A DNA stretch of 64,000 nt from Flavobacterium panacagri (GTDB lineage Bacteria; Bacteroidota; Bacteroidia; Flavobacteriales; Flavobacteriaceae), in contig NZ_CP119766.1 in assembly GCF_030378165.1 (NCBI RefSeq), positions 3,410,001 through 3,474,000 on the forward strand, read 5' to 3'. The position numbers and the translations under genes were made by a program. A model generated the notes under the pieces. It was not told the origin of the DNA, did no database searches, and worked only from the letters and a program-made list of their open reading frames with translations. The number at the start of each line of letters is the position of its first letter. The stretch's first letter is position 1. Positions 49,330-56,721 of this stretch are shown here, piece by piece.

Positions 49330-49916
49330 TGAAATAAAAAATTTATTGCAAAATTATTGCTACACTAAGAGCGTAATTACCCCCAAAGGGTTTATTTGTG
49401 TTAGAATAGGATAAAAGAGTCTCTTTGATAAGACTAATTGATATCCTCGCAGAGAATCATAATAACTATTTTTAAGGTTGGAGAGAATTAATCTCGCAAT
49501 CCCGATAGTTATCAGGAGCAAAGCCGCTAAGTTTTTTTGATTAATAATTTCACAAACGATTGTAATTTTTTCTCATTTTGTGTCATTTCGACGAAGGAGG
49601 CTCGAGCGATAGGGAACTGGAGAAGCAAATCATACTACAATTTACGCAAAGTATTGTTTCGGTGCATATTCACGTTGCGTTCCTGCGGTTGAAACCGCAG
49701 GCTATATTTCCAAATGATGCGTTGATTTTTTTTGCCAAAAAGGCGCTATGGTACAAAGTATGTAAAAAAAAACTTCGCGTCTTAGCGCCTTTGTGGCAGA
49801 AAAAATAGCGTCTTTGTGGCATAAAACTTTAAAACAAAAGCTGTAAATTTAGGGCATTATTAAAACCAAGTTTCAGAGAAACTCCAACCTGAAACCTGAA
49901 ACCTGAAACTCAAAAA
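49330..49916. other. 587-bp repeat-rich right edge of the accessory island
   Basis: It contains a degenerate palindrome copy CCCGATAGTTATCAGGA (49501-49517) between CGCAAT and GCAAAG, a GTCATTTCGACGAAGGAGG segment (about 49581), a CCTGCGGTT-GAAACCGCAGG hairpin (about 49683-49702) and words such as CTTAGCGCCTTTG. It then has the half-terminator AAAAGCTGTAAATTT (49836-49850) and a (CCTGAAA)n tract (49889-49912) directly before the P-type ATPase start. An open frame at 49578-49808 is a translation of these repeats and was rejected. Confidence 0.65.
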
Positions 49917-51914
49917 ATGATACATCAAGATAAAGAAGTAAAAAATATAAAAAATAAACCTAAAGCAACTTGCTGCTGTTCTCACGATGAACCGGTACAT
50001 ACTGAAAATGACGGCCACGACCACGGACATGACCACGAGCATCATGCAGAAGGTGGCTGGTTTAAATTGTTTCTTCCTGCCATCATTTCCTTTGTTTTAT
50101 TACTTATAGGAATCGTTTTTGACAACTATGTACCGCAAAGCTGGTTTACAGGTTCTGTAAGAACGGTTTGGTATGCCATTGCGTATCTTCCGGTTGGGCT
50201 TCCAGTGCTGAGAGAAGCCTACGAAAGCATTAGAAAAGGAGATGTTTTCTCGGAGTTTTTCTTAATGTGTATTGCCACAATCGGAGCCTTTGCCATTGGC
50301 GAATATCCAGAAGGTGTTGCAGTGATGCTGTTTTACACCATTGGAGAAACCTTTCAGGGAATGGCGGTGACTCGAGCAAAATCGAGTATAAAAAGTCTTT
50401 TGGACCAGCGTCCAGATGAGGTAAATGTGGTAGAAAATAATACTGCTGTAAAAGTTAAGGCAAAAGAGGTGCAGATTGGTGCGGTCATTCAGCTGAAAGC
50501 GGGTGAAAAACTGGCTTTGGACGGCGAATTAGTATCAGATTCGGCTTCGTTTAATACGGCAGCTTTAACTGGCGAAAGCAAACCAGATACGAAAAAGAAA
50601 GGCGAGACTGTTCTGGCCGGAATGATAAACGGAAATACCATTGCATTAGTAAAAGTAACAACCGCTTATAATGACAGTAAATTGTCTAAAATTTTAGAGC
50701 TGGTACAAAATGCCACTACCAAAAAAGCACCTGCAGAATTGTTTATTAGAAAATTTGCAAAAATCTATACGCCAATTGTAGTATATCTGGCAATTGCGAT
50801 TTGTTTGGTTCCCATGCTTTTTGTAGACCACTATGTTTTTTCGGACTGGTTGTACAGAGCTTTGGTTTTTCTGGTAATTTCTTGTCCTTGTGCGTTGGTC
50901 ATTAGTATTCCGTTAGGTTATTTTGGCGGAATAGGGGCAGCAAGTAAAAACGGAATCCTTTTTAAAGGGAGTAATTTTTTAGACAGTATTTCGACGATTC
51001 AGAATGTGGTGGTAGACAAAACGGGAACTATGACCGAAGGCGTTTTTAAAGTGCAGGAAGTCATTATAAAACCGGAATTGGATCAAGAGGAAATCCTAAA
51101 ACTGGTTAATGCTTTAGAAAGCCGAAGCACGCATCCTGTTGCTACTGCGATTCATAATCATGTAGGACAAATTGATCCTTCGGTTGAATTGAAAGATATT
51201 GAAGAAATTTCTGGTCACGGATTAAAAGCTTCTTTTAATGGAAAAGATTTATATGTTGGTAATTTTAAGCTTCTCGATAAATTTAATATTCCATATGATA
51301 TTGATCCTTCGTCAATAGTTTACACCACGATTGCCATTGCGTATGATGGAAAATTTGCAGGTTATTTAACTATTGCCGACGAAATTAAAGAAGATGCAAA
51401 AGAAACCGTTGCTAAACTAAAAGCGTTAGGTGTAAAACTAACCATGCTGAGCGGTGATAAAACCAATGTGGTTCAGTTTGTGGCTGAGAAATTGGGAATT
51501 ACAAAAGCTTTTGGGGATTTGCTTCCAGAGGATAAAGTCAATAAAGTAAACGAAATTAAAGCCAAAAACGAAACTATTGCTTTTGTTGGAGATGGTGTTA
51601 ATGATGCGCCTGTAATTGCTTTAAGCACGGTAGGAATTGCAATGGGAGGTTTAGGAAGCGACGCTGCAATTGAAACCGCTGATGTGGTGATTCAAGATGA
51701 TAAACCTAGTAAAATTGCCATGGCAATTAACATTGGAAAACAAACCAAAAAAATCGTGTGGCAGAATATTACTTTGGCTTTTGTGGTAAAAGCTTTTGTA
51801 TTAATTCTTGGCGCTGGCGGATTGGCCACCATGTGGGAAGCTGTTTTTGCTGATGTTGGTGTGGCGTTGTTAGCGATTTTCAATGCGGTTAGAATTCAGA
51901 AGATGAGGTTTTAA
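49917..51914 (+). CDS. Heavy-metal P1B-type ATPase (Zn/Cd/Pb-like)
   Basis: A 665-aa inner-membrane metal pump. The N-terminus replaces the usual HMA domain with a Cys/His-rich tail: ATCCCSHDEP and HDHGHDHEHHAEGG. Core motifs: actuator loop TGESKPD, CPCALVISIPLG in the metal-binding helix, DKTGTMTEG (phosphorylated Asp), STHPVATAI (HP locus) and GDGVNDAPVIAL. The CPC motif with this layout suggests export of Zn, Cd or Pb to the periplasm, where the RND system could take over. It lies about 10.8 kb from the CzcA operon; such ATPases often directly follow the adaptor gene, so the two were probably neighbours before the island inserted (inference). Confidence 0.92.
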   Translation: MIHQDKEVKNIKNKPKATCCCSHDEPVHTENDGHDHGHDHEHHAEGGWFKLFLPAIISFVLLLIGIVFDNYVPQSWFTGSVRTVWYAIAYLPVGLPVLREAYESIRKGDVFSEFFLMCIATIGAFAIGEYPEGVAVMLFYTIGETFQGMAVTRAKSSIKSLLDQRPDEVNVVENNTAVKVKAKEVQIGAVIQLKAGEKLALDGELVSDSASFNTAALTGESKPDTKKKGETVLAGMINGNTIALVKVTTAYNDSKLSKILELVQNATTKKAPAELFIRKFAKIYTPIVVYLAIAICLVPMLFVDHYVFSDWLYRALVFLVISCPCALVISIPLGYFGGIGAASKNGILFKGSNFLDSISTIQNVVVDKTGTMTEGVFKVQEVIIKPELDQEEILKLVNALESRSTHPVATAIHNHVGQIDPSVELKDIEEISGHGLKASFNGKDLYVGNFKLLDKFNIPYDIDPSSIVYTTIAIAYDGKFAGYLTIADEIKEDAKETVAKLKALGVKLTMLSGDKTNVVQFVAEKLGITKAFGDLLPEDKVNKVNEIKAKNETIAFVGDGVNDAPVIALSTVGIAMGGLGSDAAIETADVVIQDDKPSKIAMAINIGKQTKKIVWQNITLAFVVKAFVLILGAGGLATMWEAVFADVGVALLAIFNAVRIQKMRF

Positions 51915-51922
51915 AAAATATA

Positions 51923-51954
51923 AAAGCCCAATTCAAATAAATGAATTGGGCTTT
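51923..51954. terminator. Rho-independent terminator after the ATPase
   Basis: The perfect 13-bp arms AAAGCCCAATTCA and TGAATTGGGCTTT have a 6-nt loop and are followed by ATTTTT. It ends 14 bp before the insertion sequence. Confidence 0.9.
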
Positions 51955-52004
51955 ATTTTTCGAATGTCTCGTCCTAAAAAAAGTTGACTATAATTAAATA
52001 AATT

Positions 52005-52379
52005 ATGTCAATAGAAAGAGAAGAATTAAAAAAAGTATGCGCCCCTAAAATTTACAGTGAGGTCTTCAAAAAACAAGTTGTAAAAGAATTTGAACAGGGT
52101 TTGTTCACAAAAGCGGAACTTCGCCGACGTTATAATATTTCTGGAAACAGCTGCATACCGCGTTGGTTAAAAAAATATGGTAAATTTACATATCAAGATA
52201 AATTAACCATCGGACGTCCAATGAAAGACCCTCAATCTCAGCGTATAAAAGAACTTGAAGCACAATTGGCTAAAAAAGAGCAGGAATTATTAGTCTTTAA
52301 AAAATTTATTGAAATAGCCGAACGTGAGCTAAAAGTCGAAATTGTAAAAAAGTCTGGTTCCAAGCAGTCCAAGAAATAA
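52005..52379 (+). CDS. IS3-family OrfA
   Basis: A 124-aa protein. HTH_Tnp_1-type helices (KIYSEVFKKQVVKEFEQGLFTKAELRRRYNISGNSCIPRWLKKYG) bind the inverted repeats; a leucine-zipper-like helix (RIKELEAQLAKKEQELLVFKKFIEIAE) follows. The end overlaps OrfB in the -1 frame, with an A AAA AAG slip site at 52346-52352. OrfA alone usually regulates or modulates transposition; the fusion made by frameshifting is the transposase. Confidence 0.92.
   Translation: MSIEREELKKVCAPKIYSEVFKKQVVKEFEQGLFTKAELRRRYNISGNSCIPRWLKKYGKFTYQDKLTIGRPMKDPQSQRIKELEAQLAKKEQELLVFKKFIEIAERELKVEIVKKSGSKQSKK
52346..52352 (+). other. Programmed -1 frameshift site A AAA AAG
   Basis: The heptamer AAAAAAG lies exactly in the OrfA reading register (A_AAA_AAG). 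Slipping back one base continues as VWFQAVQEINHIYRISPCE and joins the OrfB frame. This is the standard signal in IS3-family elements. Confidence 0.85.
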
Positions 52380-52417
52380 ATCATATCTACAGGATTAGTC
52401 CATGTGAAATATGCAGA

Positions 52418-53272
52418 TTGTTTGGATATAGTAAGCAGGCTTATTATAAAAGAAAATCACTTTTATTAAAATCAGATTTAAACCAGGAGAATCTCAGATG
52501 TTTAATAATGTCCGTGCGCCAAAAACTTCCAAAAACCGGAGGCAGAAAATTATATTACATGCTTAGGGATGATTTAAAGAAGCATCAAATAAAAATTGGC
52601 AGAGACAAATTATTTGATTTTCTACGAGGAGAATATTTGTTAGTTCCTAAAGTTCGAAGATATTATAAGACAACAAATTCAAGGCATTGGATGCGCAAAT
52701 ATCCAAACTTAATTAAAGAAGCAGAGATTAACAGACCCGAACAGATTTGGGTTGCGGATATTACCTATCTTAGAACTAGAGAGAAAACACATTACCTGCA
52801 TCTAATAACTGATGCTTATTCCAAGAAAATTGTCGGTTACAATTTATCAGATAATCTAATGGCGAGTTCCACATTGGAAGCCTTAAAAATGGCTGTTGCC
52901 AATAAAAATAAAGATAGTAATCTGATACATCATTCAGATAGAGGATTGCAATACTGCAGTAAAGAATATACGGAGTACTTAATTAAAAATAATATTCTAA
53001 TAAGCATGACTCAAAGTTATGATCCTTATGAAAATGCAGTTGCAGAAAGAGTAAATGGTATTTTGAAAGAAGAATTTGGACTGTTTGAAACCTTTGAAGA
53101 TTTTAAAGCCTTAAAAAAACAGGTTCAGGAATCTATCTTGTTTTACAATCAAATCAGAGTACATTTATCAATAAATATGCTTACTCCAAATCAGGCACAT
53201 TTACAAAATCAAGTTAAATTGAAAACATGGAAAAAAATAAATCGGAACAAAAGAAATCTTGTTCCGATTTAA
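52418..53272 (+). CDS. IS3-family OrfB (transposase catalytic part)
   Basis: A 284-aa frame from its first own ATG; the frame is open upstream to the slip site, so the real product is probably the OrfAB fusion. HTH_21-like helices (FGYSKQAYYKRKS) precede an rve core with Asp in WVADITYLRTREK, Asp in HHSDRGLQYCS and Glu in PYENAVAERVNGILKEEF, all three present. The last part (FYNQIRVHLSINMLTPNQAH) is the usual ending. It is independent of the transposase pair at 40653-42944, which uses a fused ORF. Confidence 0.92.
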   Translation: MFGYSKQAYYKRKSLLLKSDLNQENLRCLIMSVRQKLPKTGGRKLYYMLRDDLKKHQIKIGRDKLFDFLRGEYLLVPKVRRYYKTTNSRHWMRKYPNLIKEAEINRPEQIWVADITYLRTREKTHYLHLITDAYSKKIVGYNLSDNLMASSTLEALKMAVANKNKDSNLIHHSDRGLQYCSKEYTEYLIKNNILISMTQSYDPYENAVAERVNGILKEEFGLFETFEDFKALKKQVQESILFYNQIRVHLSINMLTPNQAHLQNQVKLKTWKKINRNKRNLVPI

Positions 53273-53328
53273 TTAATTTTATAGTATATAATCTAGTCAA
53301 CCTTTTTCAGGACAACTCAGAATTTGGA

Positions 53329-53727
53329 TTATTTTTTCAAATGCTTCTGTTCCTGAATTTCGCCATTTCCAAAAGACCAATTTTCCAGTCCATTATTTTC
53401 CAAAAGAATAATAATGACATTGTTAATTAGAATTGGTGTAGTCGAAGCAATTCGTGTCGCAATTTGATGGTATAATTTCTTTTTTTGCTCTAGTGTTCTT
53501 CCTTGTCCTGCCGTTATTTGAACATAAATGATTTCATCAGAATGTGAAATGCCAAGGTAACTTTCAGGATATTTGATTTGATGCGTTTCTAGTTCTTCAA
53601 TTACATGAAAATAATCGGCCGCGGGAATATTAAATTCCTGGATTAAAGATTGATGAATGGATTCTGAAATGTTATTTTTTGTTTCCAGCGAAAGTTTTTT
53701 CGGAAGACTGATACGTACGAATGGCAT
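53329..53727 (-). CDS. Tautomerase family protein
   Basis: A 132-aa protein with the N-terminus MPFVRISLPKKLS: Pro after the initiator Met is the catalytic base of the tautomerase superfamily. The rest shows a double beta-alpha-beta pattern (ISESIHQSLIQEFNIPAADYFHVIEEL, YVQITAGQGRTLEQKKKLYHQIATRI) and is about twice the length of 4-oxalocrotonate tautomerase, as in the fused long form. The reaction is probably a keto-enol tautomerisation of unknown substrate. It sits 14 bp from the right end of the insertion sequence and 62 bp from the next gene on the same strand. Confidence 0.88.
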   Translation of the reverse strand: MPFVRISLPKKLSLETKNNISESIHQSLIQEFNIPAADYFHVIEELETHQIKYPESYLGISHSDEIIYVQITAGQGRTLEQKKKLYHQIATRIASTTPILINNVIIILLENNGLENWSFGNGEIQEQKHLKK

Positions 53728-53788
53728 TTTTGATATTTTTAAATTAGTTGTTTAGCGGAAGGCAATCTTTCAATAAAAATAAGAAATT

Positions 53789-54439
53789 TTAGAATTTAAG
53801 AGTAATACTATTTCCATAGTTTTGTAATCGAATTTCGGTTTTGTTGCTTTCAGAAGGCGTTTGGGTTGGATACCAATTTCGATTGGGTCTTACCATAATC
53901 AGTAAACCTTCATCGTCTCCAATTGCAGCAAAAGCTTCGCTATTTGTGTTTTTAGTAAAGAAATTTAAATCATATTTAGAGATCAATTCATTTCCCAATT
54001 CCAATGGATTTTCATTTACAATTCCGATTTCGCTAATATTTAAAATAGATTTAGAACTAAATGCTTTGTTCTCTGAATTATCAAGATCATGACGGGCAAT
54101 GAACTCTAATAAATTACCGTTGTTATCATAAAAATAGATAGCATGAGCATTCCAGTTCTCAAAATTGGTAATAACATTTTGATCTTCAATTACGATTAAA
54201 TCTGTTTTGTTACGGCACCATTCAACGGCTTCATCCAATTTGTTTTCAGGAATATTAAAAGCAAAATGATAAATAGATTGGAAGCTTGGTTCTTCGACGA
54301 ATTTTAGAATGGAATTTCCTGCCTGAATGCTAACTGAACCTGTAGTTTTTTCTATGATGGGAAGTTCTAGAATATCTTGATAAAAAGCAGCTGTTTTTTG
54401 AATATTGCTGGTCTGAATTTGTATGTGTTCTAATTTCAT
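53789..54439 (-). CDS. VOC (glyoxalase/dioxygenase fold) protein
   Basis: A 216-aa protein starting at MKLEHIQIQTSNIQKTAAFYQ (54439); an ATG 22 codons upstream adds a tail without homology. The first betaalphabetabetabeta unit includes IYHFAFNIPENKLDEAVEWC and HAIYFYDNNGNLLEFIARHD (metal-type E). The second half, INENP.., is a diverged copy (LLIMVRPNRNWYPTQ). Such proteins are glyoxalases or extradiol dioxygenase relatives, or drug-binding proteins; the substrate is unknown. It sits upstream of the tautomerase on the same strand, perhaps in one transcript. Confidence 0.85.
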   Translation of the reverse strand: MKLEHIQIQTSNIQKTAAFYQDILELPIIEKTTGSVSIQAGNSILKFVEEPSFQSIYHFAFNIPENKLDEAVEWCRNKTDLIVIEDQNVITNFENWNAHAIYFYDNNGNLLEFIARHDLDNSENKAFSSKSILNISEIGIVNENPLELGNELISKYDLNFFTKNTNSEAFAAIGDDEGLLIMVRPNRNWYPTQTPSESNKTEIRLQNYGNSITLKF

Positions 54440-54583
54440 AATGGAATTTTTTATAAAAGAAAGAGCTTCTTTTTTGTTACCATCAAATTTAAAAATTCGA
54501 TGCATGACAATGATTAAACCATCATTTTATGCTTCGATGAAAGTATAGTAAATTACTATTTTAAAATAGGGTTGGAAATAAAA

Positions 54584-54613
54584 AAGCCCGTTTCAATTAA
54601 GAAATGAGCTTTA
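54584..54613 (-). terminator. Terminator for the minus-strand gene 54651-55265
   Basis: The stem AAAGCCCGTTTC / GAAATGAGCTTT has one mismatch and one wobble; on the minus strand a T-run follows. Confidence 0.55.
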
Positions 54614-54650
54614 GAGATTTGCCTATTTTTGGGGCAATTTGCAAATCGAT

Positions 54651-55265
54651 TTATTTTTTTTGTTTATTATGTTCTTTCTGATGATTGTTTTTAAGCTCCA
54701 TAATTTCAGGATTATATTTAAAAGCAAGTGAAAGCAGTTGTCTTGTCGGTATCATCATTAATTCTTCTTTTCTATATTGCTCAAATAATTTGGTTCTAAG
54801 ATTTTGGATTTCAGACGCTACTTTTGGATCGTTATTTAGAAAAAGTTCCTGAAGGCGGTAAGGCATTTTTATGTTTAGCTTTTTTGCTAATTCTAAAACT
54901 TCATTTTCGTTCATCCAGATATGATACCCCACTCTTTTCCACTCATAATTGATTCTGTGTCCTGAAATTCTCACGGTATCCCAATCATCAAATTCAGCCA
55001 TTAAAACAATATCCAGAGAATCTTTGTATTTTTTTATTTTTTCGGGATTCAAGTTATAATCCTTAACTATCTTGGCATAAACCTCTTCAGGAATTTTAAT
55101 TTTAAAAGCTTTGTCCAGATATTTATAATCATAACTTAGGAAATCAATTTTAGAAATAGAATCAATTTTTAAGTCTCTTTTCTGTGACATTTCTTTAGTA
55201 AATTCCTGAGCAAATGCTATGTTGCAAACTAAAAAAAGAATAATTACAATGTTTAATGATTTCAT
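54651..55265 (-). CDS. Secreted protein of unknown function
   Basis: A 204-aa exported protein: signal peptide SLNIVIILFLVCNIAFAQ. The rest is helical and charged (MSQKRDLKIDSISKIDFLSYDYKYLDKAFKIKIPEEVYAKI, VLELAKKLNIKMPYRLQELFLN) and ends in a basic tail (LKNNHQKEHNKQKK). I recognise no family. It lies 91 bp after the di-haem peroxidase on the same strand and could be part of the same locus. No metal or haem motif is seen. Confidence 0.7.
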   Translation of the reverse strand: MKSLNIVIILFLVCNIAFAQEFTKEMSQKRDLKIDSISKIDFLSYDYKYLDKAFKIKIPEEVYAKIVKDYNLNPEKIKKYKDSLDIVLMAEFDDWDTVRISGHRINYEWKRVGYHIWMNENEVLELAKKLNIKMPYRLQELFLNNDPKVASEIQNLRTKLFEQYRKEELMMIPTRQLLSLAFKYNPEIMELKNNHQKEHNKQKK

Positions 55266-55356
55266 GATGAGATATTCAAATTAGTAATTCTAATAGATAT
55301 TATTCTATAAAATGACTTTCTTTTTTGCTAAAGAAAATAATAAGAGGATTTACATT

Positions 55357-56499
55357 TTATTTAGGCATTTCAGGGTAAATAATTCTTCTCGTTGGCGTAC
55401 TTAAAGTTTCAATAAATGCCAATAAATCACTTATTTCTTCTTTACTCAAATCCAATTTTTTTAGCATCGGATCTGATTTTGGAATTAAAGAATCTCTTGC
55501 TGTTCCAAGATATTTTTTCTGAACAGGAGAAGGATTTCCTAAATTGTACAATTCCACAACATCCAATAAAGTAGGGAAGTGTCCATGGTGCATCCAAGGT
55601 TTCGTGTTTACCACTTCGCGAAGTGTTGGTGTTCTGAATTTGCCGATATCTTTTACATCTTTAGTAACATTATAACGACCGAAATCTTCGTTTTTGGTAC
55701 CAAATAAAGTCTGTCCGTCATTATGAAACTGATTATCGCTGAAATAAGGCGTATTATGACAATTGATGCATTGCGCCTTCGTTCTAAACAAATGCATTCC
55801 TTTTACCTGTTGATCGGTATAAATATCTGCTTTTCCGCTTACAAACTGGTCAAATTTACTTTTCGGACTGTTGATCGATCTTTCGAAAGTCGCAATGGCG
55901 TATTGTATTCGTTCTAAAGTCACTTTTTTATCTCCAAAAGCGGCCGTAAACAACGAATTGTAGCCTTTAATTTTGGCAATTTTATCAACAGCAATCGTCA
56001 ATTTTTCATTCATTTCTAACGGATCAGCAACAGGAAACTGTGCTTGATCTTCGAGACTTGAAGCGCGTCCGTCCCAAAATAGGGAAGTTGCATAGGCCGA
56101 ATTTAAAATGGTCATCGAATTGCGTTTTCCAGTCTGGCGATCGTGTCCAAATGAACGCGTTAAATTATCTGTCCATCCCAATTCTGGATTATGACAGGAA
56201 GCGCAGGCAATTTGGCCGCTTCTCGATAATCTTGGATCAAAAAACAAAATCTTTCCCAGACTCTCTTTTTCCTTTGAATAGGGATTATAAGCAGGATAAG
56301 GCACCGCAGGAAGTACGCCAATATCCTGAAATTTAGATTTATCAATACTTTCATGCAGTTCAGCGGCTGGCCATTTTGAAGCATCTCCGCTGGAATATAG
56401 TTTTCGTAACTCTTGAATATCAATATAATCGGAGCCTTCGGCTGTTTTGTACGCCGATAATGCGAGCAGGAATAAGATTGGTAAGATTAATTTTTTCAA
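55357..56499 (-). CDS. Di-haem cytochrome c peroxidase (MauG/CcpA-like)
   Basis: A 380-aa exported protein: signal peptide KKLILPILFLLALSAYKTAEG. Two haem-c sites, IACASCHNPELGW (about 97-101) and AQCINCHNTPYFS (about 247), and the conserved stretch FDPRLSRSGQ before the first. Other family text: RNSMTILNSAYATSLFWDGRASSLEDQA and RTPTLREVVNTKPWMHHGHFPTLLDVVELYN. Such periplasmic enzymes reduce H2O2 with electrons from cytochromes; some oxidise other substrates. It lies downstream of the SusC/SusD/SusE-like genes and might belong to a metal- or redox-related uptake locus. Confidence 0.92.
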   Translation of the reverse strand: MKKLILPILFLLALSAYKTAEGSDYIDIQELRKLYSSGDASKWPAAELHESIDKSKFQDIGVLPAVPYPAYNPYSKEKESLGKILFFDPRLSRSGQIACASCHNPELGWTDNLTRSFGHDRQTGKRNSMTILNSAYATSLFWDGRASSLEDQAQFPVADPLEMNEKLTIAVDKIAKIKGYNSLFTAAFGDKKVTLERIQYAIATFERSINSPKSKFDQFVSGKADIYTDQQVKGMHLFRTKAQCINCHNTPYFSDNQFHNDGQTLFGTKNEDFGRYNVTKDVKDIGKFRTPTLREVVNTKPWMHHGHFPTLLDVVELYNLGNPSPVQKKYLGTARDSLIPKSDPMLKKLDLSKEEISDLLAFIETLSTPTRRIIYPEMPK

Positions 56500-56540
56500 C
56501 TCTTTTGTTTTTTTGTTTTTATTTTTTTGATTTGTTTGAA

Positions 56541-56616
56541 GTTTCAGGTTTCAGGTTTCAAGTTGCAGCAGAACGTGAAACCTGAAACTTGAAACTTGAA
56601 ATCTGAAACCTGAAAC
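56541..56616. repeat. Inverted heptamer repeat tract (CCTGAAA/TTTCAGG)
   Basis: The left half (TTTCAGG)n, 56541-56564, and the right half (CCTGAAA/CTTGAAA)n, 56575-56616, are inverted copies at a 7-bp period, spaced by AGCAGAACG-type sequence. The tract lies between the start of the peroxidase gene and the end of the lipoprotein gene. Confidence 0.85.
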
Positions 56617-56632
56617 ATTTTTTTTATGCCAA

Positions 56633-56667
56633 AAGCTTTGTCAAAGTTTTAAACTTTGACAAAGCTT
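56633..56667. repeat. 35-bp perfect palindrome
   Basis: AAGCTTTGTCAAAGTTT (56633-56649), a central T, and AAACTTTGACAAAGCTT (56651-56667). The sequence after it (ACTGAAC ACTAAAA TCTGTAC ACTGAAC ACTAAAG) is a 7-bp tandem pattern up to 56725, reaching the stop of the lipoprotein gene. Confidence 0.9.
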
Positions 56668-56721
56668 GAAAAGTTCCAGACTGTCAACTGCGACTGAACA
56701 CTAAAATCTGTACACTGAACA

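Larger units (their letters stand above)
51969..53315 (+). mobile_element. IS3-family insertion sequence with terminal inverted repeats
   Basis: The left end TCGTCCTAAAAAAAGTTGAC.. (51969-51990) and the right end ..GTCAACCTTTTTCAGGACAA (53294-53315) are inverted repeats with few mismatches. Two ORFs, OrfA and OrfB, overlap in a -1 register. The element lies between the ATPase terminator and the end of the tautomerase gene, interrupting neither. No clear 3-4 bp target duplication is visible (gtc against ctc), so it may be old or the ends slightly off. Confidence 0.9.

Noticed and set aside
49578..49808. Plus-strand 76-aa frame in the island edge
   Set aside because: It consists of repeat-derived words (FDEGGSSDRELE, RVLAPLWQKK) of the kind seen in many intergenic copies; no independent evidence for a gene.
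39107..49916. A complete prophage
   Set aside because: Only a repressor pair and tail-fibre-like secreted proteins with signal peptides are present; there is no integrase, terminase, capsid, portal or lysis gene.
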